Assembly (NCBI GenBank): GCA_964342465.1
Contig: CAYFFQ010000019.1
Location: 1-37,985, forward strand
Length of the DNA: 37,985 nt
Direction of reading: 5' to 3'
Origin: MGIIb-Q1 sp964342465
Lineage (GTDB): Archaea > Thermoplasmatota > Poseidoniia > Poseidoniales > Thalassarchaeaceae
The position numbers and the translations under genes were made by a program. This document shows positions 16,881 through 24,347 of the stretch, in pieces. The notes beneath the pieces were generated by a model. That model was given only the letters and a program-made list of their open reading frames with translations. It was not told the DNA's origin and searched no databases. Each line of letters opens with the position of its first letter. The stretch's first letter is position 1.

Positions 16881-16980
16881 GTCGAAGATTCGACCCGCCA
16901 CACCAGTCACCTGCGGCGACCTGACGTTTAGTCGAAGATTCGACCCGCCATACCAGTCACCTGCGGCGATTTGATGCTCA
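16881..16980. repeat. 50-bp tandem repeat, two copies
   Basis: GTCGAAGATTCGACCCGCCA and the rest of a 50-base unit occur at 16881-16930 and 16931-16980 with few mismatches. The second copy runs into the HAD stop codon. Each unit begins with a short inverted repeat (TCGAAGATTCGA). Together with the duplicated gene tail this shows repeated local duplication at the gene end. Confidence 0.85.
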
Positions 16981-17553
16981 ATCAAAAATGAGGTCGGCGG
17001 ACATTTCGATTTTGGCACGCACACCCTTCGGCGCATTGACGACGATGACCTCGCCAGCATCCGGCCAGACATGCAAATCCGCCTTCGAGTTTCCGGCATA
17101 TCCGAAGCCGCCCTTCCCATACCGCTTGACCAGCGCCGCAGCCTTGTTTTTGTCAGCAAGATTCGGCCCATCATCAGAAGCCATCACATCATCAAAAAGT
17201 CCCACGTGTGCAGCAATTTTCTCGGCAACAGACCGGGTGGAGGCAGTACAGAGGACAATCTCTTCTCTTCTCTCTCGCTCGTTCGTGAGCCAAGCGAGGA
17301 ACTCTTTGTGATAGACCAACTCGTCAGGTTCAAAGCGCAACTTCTCCGCAAGCCCCATTTTCCAGTGTGTTCTCCTGCCTGTAAACTCCTTGAAAAGCAT
17401 CCACGGAACCAGCCACGGTCGCAGAAACAAAACCCGTTTCAGAGTCACCCAACTCATGTCTGTGAGAATCAAAGTCCCATCCAAATCCACCGCCAGCGGC
17501 AAGGGCTTCCCACTCTCTGACACGGTTCGGGGGGTTGATGGGTGGGCTGTCAA
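16978..17553 (-). CDS. HAD-superfamily phosphatase-like protein
   Basis: The 191-residue protein has HAD motif I as AVDLDGTLILTD (about residues 21-32, nucleophile and acid/base Asp), motif II in 'EEIVLCTASTR', and a late motif III/IV region containing 'ADKNKAAALV' and 'GYAGNSKADLHVWPDA'. In motif IV the usual acidic pair is replaced in part by N-S-K-A-D. The insert with 'MSWVTLKRVLFLRPWLVPWM' is hydrophobic. It resembles the HAD domain that in other organisms is fused to a UbiA prenyltransferase; here it stands alone, with no UbiA gene in the window. A phosphatase acting on a prenyl or sugar phosphate is an inference. It is convergent with the sensor gene; its 3' end has been copied downstream. 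Confidence 0.8.
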   Translation of the reverse strand: MTAHPSTPRTVSESGKPLPLAVDLDGTLILTDMSWVTLKRVLFLRPWLVPWMLFKEFTGRRTHWKMGLAEKLRFEPDELVYHKEFLAWLTNERERREEIVLCTASTRSVAEKIAAHVGLFDDVMASDDGPNLADKNKAAALVKRYGKGGFGYAGNSKADLHVWPDAGEVIVVNAPKGVRAKIEMSADLIFD

Positions 17554-17709
17554 TGCTTCGCCATTTTCTGTTGTGATGGTCGCGGATTGGTCGCCTCGGT
17601 TTCAGCGCCTTTGGCTGACACATATTGAGATGTATGGGATCAAAATCCAATCACATCATTCCTGACTTTTGTTTAATTGAAAGAATTATTCATCGGGTAT
17701 GTTTGGCCT

Positions 17710-19092
17710 CTAGGTCTGTGTACAAAAGTATTTGAAAATGATAATTGAGTTTCCAACAGTCGGTAAATCAGTTTCAATAACTGGCTTTGATAGTTCACAT
17801 ATCTGTGTGTTTTGACTGCATATACTAGCAGAAATATACAAGAAATCATTTCGGAAGTGCATGACATCGATACTCACAGTATCTACTCCTTCAATTTCCA
17901 ATTTCACATCAGTTGGGACATCTAAACTTTGGACAAATTGATTCACAACAGGTATTCCATCAATTGTTATTTGAGATGAATAATAATGATTTTCCTCTAT
18001 CATCACAACATCTGAAATCAGGTGTTTCGAGACAACCTGTGGGCTTGAGAAGGTTCCAAAACCGTCATGAGAGATGGCTTGGGTAGATTTTTCCAAATCT
18101 TCCCCTCCTGATATTGTAGTTTCACCTAACCATCCGAAAAGTGTTCCTTCTCCAATTTGTTGCTCATCAAAAGAGTGTATGAAATTTGCCTGGGCAACAC
18201 TGCTCGTCACAACTGAAAGATGCACTAACAAATCTTCTTTCAACAGAATGTGAATGACCGATTCACCATAGTTCGGTATTTCTAATTCCTCCCCATTGAA
18301 TAATGTGAGACATGGACCGAATTCAATACATGGGAAAATTGTGTACCAACTAAACTGTTCATTGCTTGAAAAATCACTGAAACTTGGGTATTCAAATGAC
18401 TCAATTCTGAATAATTCAACCCATTTGCCGCTGCTTGCCTCTCTGGATAATGTTGCATAATCATGTAATTCAGTGGAATTGGAATCCATGACACCAGAAT
18501 GCCCACGTCCGAACATTCTTAGCAAGCCATCATGACCAAAATGTATTCCTTGGATATCAAATTTATTTGGTAAATCCGTGTCAATTTTGGTGAGATTCCC
18601 ATCTTCTGAAAAATGAATAATAAAGCTCTGTTTTGAGAAGTTCCCTTCTGAAACCAAGACCGAATTAATATACAATTTAGAATAATACCAGCCTGAGACC
18701 ACAACCTCTTCATCCGTGATTGCGAGTCCTGTCAACTCCATCATAATTGGAGAACCGAAGTGATTGAACCATGATATTTTCATCATTTCAGTATCTGCAC
18801 CAGCAACAAACCAATTATCATAATAGTTTGCAGAGATATTGTCAACACCTGATGCATTGATTTCACATCCTTCGTTTGTATCAATACACAATTCACCAGA
18901 TAGCGCAATCTGTTTCGAGTTTGAAGACTCAAGGAATTTTACTGTATTGTTTCCATTACCGCTGATTATGATATGTTCATTTTGGACTTCAATAGATAAT
19001 TTTGAGGATTCATCAGATTCAACTATTCCGAGACATCCCGCCGTAGCCATCATTGAACTCAGGAATAGTACCATTGAAAAATTGTTTTGCAT
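17710..19092 (-). CDS. lipoprotein with degenerate propeller blades
   Basis: From the ATG at 19092 the 460-residue protein starts MQNNFSMVLFLSSMMATAGC. This is a short hydrophobic leader ending in a lipobox-like TAGC, so the mature protein probably begins at a lipid-modified Cys outside the membrane. The body has weak blades of the same kind as the giant protein at 2366, for instance 'VVVSGWYYSKLYINSVLVS' followed by 'KQSFIIHFSEDGNL'. There is no enzyme motif and no C-terminal helix. It follows the secreted-protein gene at 19109 by 16 bases, so the two are probably co-transcribed. The longer frame to 19134 overlaps that gene and lacks a leader-like start. Function is unknown; binding or sensing at the cell surface is an inference. 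It is A+T-rich relative to housekeeping genes. Confidence 0.7.
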   Translation of the reverse strand: MQNNFSMVLFLSSMMATAGCLGIVESDESSKLSIEVQNEHIIISGNGNNTVKFLESSNSKQIALSGELCIDTNEGCEINASGVDNISANYYDNWFVAGADTEMMKISWFNHFGSPIMMELTGLAITDEEVVVSGWYYSKLYINSVLVSEGNFSKQSFIIHFSEDGNLTKIDTDLPNKFDIQGIHFGHDGLLRMFGRGHSGVMDSNSTELHDYATLSREASSGKWVELFRIESFEYPSFSDFSSNEQFSWYTIFPCIEFGPCLTLFNGEELEIPNYGESVIHILLKEDLLVHLSVVTSSVAQANFIHSFDEQQIGEGTLFGWLGETTISGGEDLEKSTQAISHDGFGTFSSPQVVSKHLISDVVMIEENHYYSSQITIDGIPVVNQFVQSLDVPTDVKLEIEGVDTVSIDVMHFRNDFLYISASICSQNTQICELSKPVIETDLPTVGNSIIIFKYFCTQT

Positions 19093-19108
19093 ATGTTTTC
19101 CAACCTGA

Positions 19109-20077
19109 TCAGATAGGTGAATCACCCCAAACAACCGTCAATAAATTACTACAAGTTTCACTTCCACAATCTGGGTCTCTTGCATAAAACAGCTCAGAAT
19201 CAATCGTCTCCCATCCGGTGATATTCCAATTCTCATCAATCATCATTTTCATGTAATCTATTCTCAAACTGACCTCAGCAATCATGTGGTATTGTTCAAT
19301 TGCATTTTGGCCAGGCGCGGGTATTTTAACGTCAATGTTAGGGTCTTTCTTAACTTTCTGAGGTGGCGGAGGGGGTGGAGGTGGGTTTGAACAAAATGTT
19401 GAATTAATTATTGGATAATCAGGGTCTGGGTATGAGATATTGTCATACTTATCGTGGATGATCCATTGTTCAGGGACCTTTTGAACTGCTAATCGAACTG
19501 AATATTCAAGCACTAATTTCCTTTGACATTGTAGGCTCTGTATATCAAATCCATCCCAATGTAGTCTAATAATCACATCTTCAATAACATCAGAAATTCT
19601 AAGAATTTGTTCTGAAGGCTGTGATTTGGCAAGGCCGTCTTCAACATAAGCATGAACTGTGTAATCTAGTGGGTCTCCTCCACGATTTCGCCATTCTACT
19701 GTGGCAGCCTCCATCGGATTTGAAGTCAGCAGAAGATTGACAAATTGTTGAGAGCCGGGAGGTGTCAACCTACAATCTGTTGAAGAGAACTTATCACCCA
19801 TTTCATCAATCCAAGTACCTTGAATTATTATCATATCATTATCTGCTGCACCTATTTCTGTAGAATAATTACCATCAACACCCGCAGTAACTTGAATGCT
19901 TGTTTGCCTGTCGACATTTTCAATTACTATCTCAGCGAAGGCCAAACCGCCTAATTCATTATACACTATTCCTTGGAAAGTCCTAATAGACACATTGTCC
20001 GAATTTTCCGCAGATGATAGTGGTAACAATTGAATTGCGAGGATGAGCGAAACCAATACTGTCCATTTACTCTTCAT
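19109..20077 (-). CDS. secreted protein with an N-terminal carboxypeptidase-regulatory-like domain
   Basis: The 322-residue protein begins with a signal peptide (MKSKWTVLVSLILAIQLLPLSSA). Residues about 30-115 (FQGIVYNELGGLAFAEIVIE... GVDGNYSTEI) resemble the small beta-sandwich called carboxypeptidase-regulatory-like or CNA-B-like, common in surface proteins. The central region is unassigned. An eight-proline run (about residues 234-241) forms a rigid hinge before a final domain with two Cys (DCGSETCSNL) that may form a disulfide. There is no membrane anchor. Translation starts at ATG 20077 with a well-placed TATA box, so the mRNA is probably leaderless. It is the first gene of a two-gene unit with the lipoprotein gene; the two products may work together outside the cell. 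Confidence 0.75.
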   Translation of the reverse strand: MKSKWTVLVSLILAIQLLPLSSAENSDNVSIRTFQGIVYNELGGLAFAEIVIENVDRQTSIQVTAGVDGNYSTEIGAADNDMIIIQGTWIDEMGDKFSSTDCRLTPPGSQQFVNLLLTSNPMEAATVEWRNRGGDPLDYTVHAYVEDGLAKSQPSEQILRISDVIEDVIIRLHWDGFDIQSLQCQRKLVLEYSVRLAVQKVPEQWIIHDKYDNISYPDPDYPIINSTFCSNPPPPPPPPQKVKKDPNIDVKIPAPGQNAIEQYHMIAEVSLRIDYMKMMIDENWNITGWETIDSELFYARDPDCGSETCSNLLTVVWGDSPI

Positions 20078-20099
20078 GAATGTCTCAAGATTTGGAACT

Positions 20100-20108
20100 C
20101 ATATAAAG
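20100..20108 (-). promoter_or_regulatory. TATA box of the secreted-protein/lipoprotein operon
   Basis: On the minus strand the string CTTTATATG lies 23-31 bases before the ATG at 20077. It is a close match to the archaeal box A consensus (TTTATATA-like), at a distance predicting transcription from the start codon. Confidence 0.65.
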
Positions 20109-20192
20109 TTATCAAAATGCGTTTTATCAGTTAGGATTGCCCATTTCAGAGGCGAGCGTCAATTATCAACCGATACCCATTCGCGAAGCAAG

Positions 20193-20238
20193 GAGAGACA
20201 GCGCAACCGAGCAGGGAGAGACAGCGCAACCGAGCAGG
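20193..20238. repeat. 23-bp perfect tandem repeat, two copies
   Basis: The units beginning GAGAGACAGCGCAACCGAGC are identical at 20193-20215 and 20216-20238. A decayed third copy (GAGCAAAGAGACGG) follows. The repeat sits between divergent promoters. Confidence 0.85.
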
Positions 20239-20273
20239 GAGCAAAGAGACGGTCTGCCAGTGCGAGCGAGTTA

Positions 20274-20280
20274 GGGGGAG
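20274..20280 (+). promoter_or_regulatory. SD that selects a TTG start
   Basis: GGGGGAG ends six bases before the TTG at 20287, an ideal ribosome-site spacing. It supports TTG as the start of the following gene, which has no well-placed ATG at its N-terminus. Confidence 0.55.
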
Positions 20281-20286
20281 TCAGAA

Positions 20287-21573
20287 TTGAGGGGTGAAAT
20301 TTCATTAGAGAAATTGGCCGATGAACCGTGGTTTCCTTCTCAAATCGCCCGCTCAATAGAACCGGCAGCCGCCCAAGTTCCTGAAGGATTCGAGGCGTGG
20401 CGACTTCACACCAAATTTGCATCCCACTTGATGTTATTACCCGTCGGTGATGTTGAGTCAATTCGCTGGTGGCGGCGGGTTCTCTCGGTTGGGGGGGGGA
20501 GTAAACGGTGGGGCAAACCTCCTGATGTTGATGGCGGAACCATTGAGTGCATTTCCTCACACTCAGGCCCGACTTTCCTGCTCACCGAACGGGGTGGGCG
20601 AAAGGTGACAATCAGGCTCTTTCCTTTTGACGAAAAGGGACATGGGCGCAAACTTTCCGAACTTGAGAGCGAACATCTTCACACACCATTTGGGGGGGTT
20701 CAGGTGGAGGGTAGAGACCTGCTTCTCTTCTTCCGGCAAGAAAGTGGTGAAAGAGCAGACAAATTGTTGGTCACAGCATTGATTTCACAAGATTTTGAAG
20801 GTGCTGCAAAAGTTTGCAAAACGGTTGGCGAAATTCTAGGAAGATTCCATACTGATGCGCTTGCTCACAAGGCACTTCCCAATGACGAGAGAAAGTGGAA
20901 TGACCGGCTGAAAAGTCTTGAAGAGAGGACCCATTCCAACACACTCTGGCGCGCCCCTCATTCTATGGCGACCCTCGCAACACTAACTCACAGAAATTTC
21001 GGGTTGGAAGCAGTCCTCATTGATGGTGAAGAATCAACCATTTCGTGCTGTTATGATGGAATACCCAATGCGATTCTACCAAAATCGCCCGATTATCCAG
21101 CAGTTCGCGACCTCGCTGCAGCCTACCGTTCACTCGCAGGTATCTGCACAACAAACAATGTCTCTGGTGAGGATGAACTGGCACTTCGCAAGGCACTTTT
21201 CGAGGGGTGGTACAGCACAGCTCCGAGGAGTGCAACCTCGTCACGCGCCCTTGATGGGCATAGGGGCGGGGTGGCGATTTGGGAGTACGAACAGAACCTT
21301 GAGGCTATGGCTGTCGCTCAGGCGTGGGGCGGTGAGGTTGACCCGCGCACGACATGGTGGCTGGGGTATGTGAACCGGATTCAGGACCAAATGTATCGCT
21401 CGCGCACACTTTCTGCCCTCTCGCTTCTGACAGGGTCGGCAGCGTTTTTGATTCTGTTCGCCGATTCGTGGTTGGCGCATATAGGCGAGCGGATCGTTGT
21501 CAGCGGCGGGCTTGTGACGGCGACTTTTGCGCTTCGTTGGCTCTATCGAAACCGCGCCCCGCCTCCTTACTGA
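20287..21573 (+). CDS. unknown protein with kinase-like motifs and two C-terminal TM helices
   Basis: The 428-residue protein is not a family I recognise with certainty. The middle region shows an order reminiscent of aminoglycoside-phosphotransferase/choline-kinase folds. 'VGEILGRFHTDAL' is like the 'LA.LH' helix, and 'LTHRNFGLEAVLIDGEE' is like the catalytic 'H.D....N.L.D'. The position of the catalytic Asp after His is not preserved, so if related it is probably inactive or altered. Residues about 375-393 and 398-418 form two membrane helices close to the C-terminus, placing the bulk in the cytoplasm next to the membrane. The start is TTG with a good SD. It is a single gene facing away from the secreted-protein operon. 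Membrane-tethered pseudokinase is a hypothesis only. Confidence 0.6.
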   Translation: MRGEISLEKLADEPWFPSQIARSIEPAAAQVPEGFEAWRLHTKFASHLMLLPVGDVESIRWWRRVLSVGGGSKRWGKPPDVDGGTIECISSHSGPTFLLTERGGRKVTIRLFPFDEKGHGRKLSELESEHLHTPFGGVQVEGRDLLLFFRQESGERADKLLVTALISQDFEGAAKVCKTVGEILGRFHTDALAHKALPNDERKWNDRLKSLEERTHSNTLWRAPHSMATLATLTHRNFGLEAVLIDGEESTISCCYDGIPNAILPKSPDYPAVRDLAAAYRSLAGICTTNNVSGEDELALRKALFEGWYSTAPRSATSSRALDGHRGGVAIWEYEQNLEAMAVAQAWGGEVDPRTTWWLGYVNRIQDQMYRSRTLSALSLLTGSAAFLILFADSWLAHIGERIVVSGGLVTATFALRWLYRNRAPPPY

Positions 21574-21632
21574 TTCACGGCGGTCATTCATCGGTGGACA
21601 ACACTCAAATCCCTAGCGTCGGGATTTCTTCC

Positions 21633-21641
21633 TATAAATAA
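21633..21641 (+). promoter_or_regulatory. TATA box preceding a surface-protein remnant
   Basis: TATAAATAA is centred 24 bases before an ATG at 21661, the same geometry as the intact surface-protein genes. That ATG opens only an 18-codon frame, so the promoter appears to outlive its gene. Confidence 0.5.
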
Positions 21642-21660
21642 AAAAAATCTCACATTAATC

Positions 21661-21925
21661 ATGACATTTCTTCACTTGCAGGCAATCAACAACCACAGCC
21701 GAGCACAACGAAAATAATTCATCATCAGAAAACGAAGTGACTGGGAATGATTCAACCAATACTGGACAAACAGAAAATGATGTTGAAAATCAAAATGTCA
21801 AGAATGATAGTAATAATTCCATTGAAACAAATGAAATCCTGACCTCAGATGTTTTCTACATTTTCACGGCATTGTTAATCTTTTTGATGGTGATGAGGGT
21901 AACAGGTAATACGAGAAGGACTTGA
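21661..21925 (+). pseudogene. surface-protein remnant: acidic stalk plus membrane anchor
   Basis: The ATG at 21661 opens a short frame that stops after 18 codons. In another frame, open from 21665 to 21925, the sequence encodes a Thr/Ser/Asn/Glu-rich stalk (QSTTTAEHNENNSSSENE and onward). A membrane helix follows (VFYIFTALLIFLMVMRV) and the frame ends GNTRRT. This is the C-terminal end of a type I surface protein with its signal peptide and ectodomain missing. A GTG at 21737 could in principle start a 62-residue peptide, so a small membrane protein is an alternative. The TATA box upstream favours an internally deleted gene. Confidence 0.5.
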
Positions 21926-21984
21926 GAAAATATCGGCTATTTCCCTTTTTACAAATCATCTGACTTTTAACCTGAAATCTGTAG

Positions 21985-22587
21985 TCAGGATGATAATTTT
22001 GAGAATTTTCCAGCCTCAAAAGTGTAGTGAATCGGCGTCCCTGTGGGGATTTCAAGTGAAAGCACCTCTTCCCGTGTGAGATTCTCGATGTGCATGACGA
22101 TGGAGCGTAACGAATTCCCATGTGCGGCCACAAGCACGTTTTTTCCACTCTCAAGGTCGGGAATTATCAACTCCTCAAGTGCAGGAATGGTTCTCTCCGC
22201 ACACTTCTCGAGGCTCTCTCCTCCCGGTGGTGGGATGTCGTACGAACGTCTCCAAATATGCACCTGTTCTGCCCCAAATTGGGCACGCGCTTCGTCCTTG
22301 TTTTGGCCTTGTAGGTCTCCATAATGTCTCTCATTGAGCCGCCAGTCCTCTATGGTTGGGGGGTCATTAGAGGCGCGGTTTTGGGTCATTGCGATTTGGG
22401 CAGTTCGCTGGGCTCGCAGAAGGTCACTTGTATAGATGATGTCAAAGGCGATGTCGGCCAATTGTGTCCCGGCATTTTTCGCCTCTTCTTCTCCTTTTGG
22501 AGAAAGGTCAACATCGGTCCAGCCGGTGAATCTGTTGGCAGCGTTCCACACCGATTGTCCATGCCTGAGTAGTACCATCAGCGCCAA
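21985..22587 (-). CDS. gpmA: 2,3-bisphosphoglycerate-dependent phosphoglycerate mutase
   Basis: The 200-residue protein is a histidine-phosphatase-superfamily enzyme of the dPGM type, interconverting 3- and 2-phosphoglycerate in glycolysis/gluconeogenesis. It shows LLRHGQSVWN at the N-terminus (phosphohistidine His9), FTGWTDVDLSPKG, the dPGM-specific LNERHYGDLQG, PPPGGESL and the second catalytic His in VAAHGNSLRSIV. The length is somewhat shorter than the roughly 230-250 residues of bacterial GpmA, mainly at the C-terminus. It is 66 bases downstream of mscS on the same strand, so co-transcription is possible. Many archaea use the unrelated cofactor-independent enzyme, so this copy may reflect old transfer from bacteria. 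Confidence 0.93.
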   Translation of the reverse strand: MALMVLLRHGQSVWNAANRFTGWTDVDLSPKGEEEAKNAGTQLADIAFDIIYTSDLLRAQRTAQIAMTQNRASNDPPTIEDWRLNERHYGDLQGQNKDEARAQFGAEQVHIWRRSYDIPPPGGESLEKCAERTIPALEELIIPDLESGKNVLVAAHGNSLRSIVMHIENLTREEVLSLEIPTGTPIHYTFEAGKFSKLSS

Positions 22588-22653
22588 CTACACACATCCT
22601 CGGTATTTCCCTCTCGGGTGGGGTTCATGGGGTTTACCCATTCACTACACACT

Positions 22654-23796
22654 TCATTCGGCCGAGCGGCGGATGCGCGGTTCAAAGAAGGTGAGTCCCA
22701 GTTCTTGGGAGAGACCTACCACACTGATGAGGAATCTCTCTCTCTCCTCCTTCTCCTCGAGTCCGCCGCTGACATCCCAGTAGAGATTGATTCCGATTTC
22801 GATGGAATCCTTGGCGATTGCTTGGACATGAGCGTAGGAATCGTCTTCTTTCTGGGTCTTTTCATTGGATTCAATGAGTTGCTCAATGCCGCGGCAAAAT
22901 GATTCTACTGCTTGTGAATCGCTGGCGAGGTCGAGATAGAGTACTGGTTGGTATCTTCGCCAGCGGCGCTTTCCGAAGTTCTCGATGTTCTTGTTGACTA
23001 GGCTAGCGTTTGGCAGGGTGACCACGGTGTCGGCGCTGGTACGAATCAGGGTGGTGCGAATACCGATTTCAATGACTTCACCTTCCGATGCGCCGACCTT
23101 TATCCAGTCACCCATTTTGAATGGGCGGTCCAGCAGCAGAGTGACTGCGCCGAACAGATTGCCGATTGTGTCCTTGGCGGCGAAGGCGAGAGCAAGACCG
23201 CCGACTCCAAGCCCAGCAACGATGGTAGCGAGGTCAAAGTTGAAGGCGTCGGCGAGTGCAAGGATTCCGAACATCAAAATAATGAAGCGAAGGACCGATT
23301 CCACTGCTGAGATAAGCGTCTTTTCAGTTCCGTCAAGGACACCATCCTTGTCCCACCAGATGACGACCAATTCTACCAGTTCCACCAACCGAATGCAGCC
23401 AAGAAGGATGCCGATGAGGAAGGTTGCCTCGCCCAATGCTGTTAACCAGTATTCGTAAGTTGATGGCAGCGAAACGACAGCGTCAGCAGCAGCAGATTCC
23501 CGCCCCAGCCATTCAACCAGTTTCCACCAAACAAATCCGGCGGCTGATGCACCGAACGGAGAACGGGCAGAGAGTTCAAATTCGTTGACATTCTCCATTT
23601 TTTCGGTCCATCTAACAAGAATCTTGGGGAGAAGGAACATGGTAAGGGCTCTAGCAATCATGCCGAGAAGAAAGATGCCGAAGAGCGCGACCAGCACCCC
23701 AAACTGAACTCCGAATACGAGATTGTCCCAGCCGGGAACCAGTTGAACGAAGGCATCCATGTATCCTATCCGAGTGCTCATCATTTGAAAAACCAA
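22654..23796 (-). CDS. mscS: MscS-family mechanosensitive channel
   Basis: The 380-residue protein has about four hydrophobic segments (near residues 28-55, 115-140, 165-185 and the pore helix), then the MscS beta and alpha/beta domains. The pore-lining helix and its continuation are unmistakable: ATIVAGLGVGGLALAFAAKD, then TIGNLFGAVTLLLDRPFKMGDWI and IGIRTTLIRTSADTVVTLPN. It opens under membrane tension to release solutes during osmotic downshift. The first 100 residues contain an extra soluble insert (ARSPFGASAAGFVW...) between the first helices. The start could be 23796, 23781 or 23760; the last (MDAFVQLVPGWDN) is also reasonable. Its upstream region is occupied by the 70-bp repeat array. 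Confidence 0.93.
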   Translation of the reverse strand: MVFQMMSTRIGYMDAFVQLVPGWDNLVFGVQFGVLVALFGIFLLGMIARALTMFLLPKILVRWTEKMENVNEFELSARSPFGASAAGFVWWKLVEWLGRESAAADAVVSLPSTYEYWLTALGEATFLIGILLGCIRLVELVELVVIWWDKDGVLDGTEKTLISAVESVLRFIILMFGILALADAFNFDLATIVAGLGVGGLALAFAAKDTIGNLFGAVTLLLDRPFKMGDWIKVGASEGEVIEIGIRTTLIRTSADTVVTLPNASLVNKNIENFGKRRWRRYQPVLYLDLASDSQAVESFCRGIEQLIESNEKTQKEDDSYAHVQAIAKDSIEIGINLYWDVSGGLEEKEERERFLISVVGLSQELGLTFFEPRIRRSAE

Positions 23797-23879
23797 CGCT
23801 GACTGACCAATAACTCACGATTGGGAAATCATGGCGAATCCACATTGAGTTGGTCACGTTTACCAGTAAGGAGACTCTG

Positions 23880-24330
23880 GGGGGAAAACGGGACTTCCGC
23901 GGCGAAAGGGGGGATTGTCGGATTGGTCGAGCCAGAACTGGGACCCATACGAGAGTGCGGGTATTTCCGCGGCATCGGTGGGCGTGAAGGCGAACCCGAC
24001 AGCTGACCGCAAACCCATAGGGGAGAGCGCGGATTTCCGCGGCGAAAGGTGGGGATTGTCGGATTGGTCGAGCCAGCACTGGGACCCATACGAGAGTGCG
24101 GGTATTTCCGCGGCATCGGTGGGCGTGAAGGCGAACCCGACAACTGACCGCAAACCCATACGGGAAAGCGGGACTTCCGCGGCGGTTCTGAGCCGGGGTC
24201 TTTGACGTCGCTGACAATGGGAACTCATCCGAGAAAGCGCGCATATCCGTGGCCGTTCCGAGTCGGGGTCTTTGACGTCGCTGACAATGGGAACTCATCC
24301 GAGAAAGCGGGCATATCCGTGGCCGCAGAT
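23880..24330. repeat. 70-bp tandem repeat array, seven copies
   Basis: The core TTTCCGCGGC (variants CTTCCGCGGC, ATATCCGTGGC) occurs at 23894, 23964, 24034, 24105, 24174, 24244 and about 24314, so spacing is 69-71 throughout. Copies 1-2 and 3-4 form a longer duplicated unit of about 141 bp, and copies 6-7 are nearly identical to each other. Each core is preceded by GMGNGCGGG-like sequence. The array fills the divergent space between mscS and the M14 peptidase gene. It is G+C-rich; long open frames through it on both strands are repeat artefacts. Confidence 0.9.
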
Positions 24331-24347
24331 GTGCGGTTGATTCAAGA

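Noticed and set aside
16401..17174. 257-residue minus-strand protein
   Set aside because: It overlaps the winged-helix coding sequence and the HAD gene in another frame and is kept open by the 15- and 50-bp repeats.
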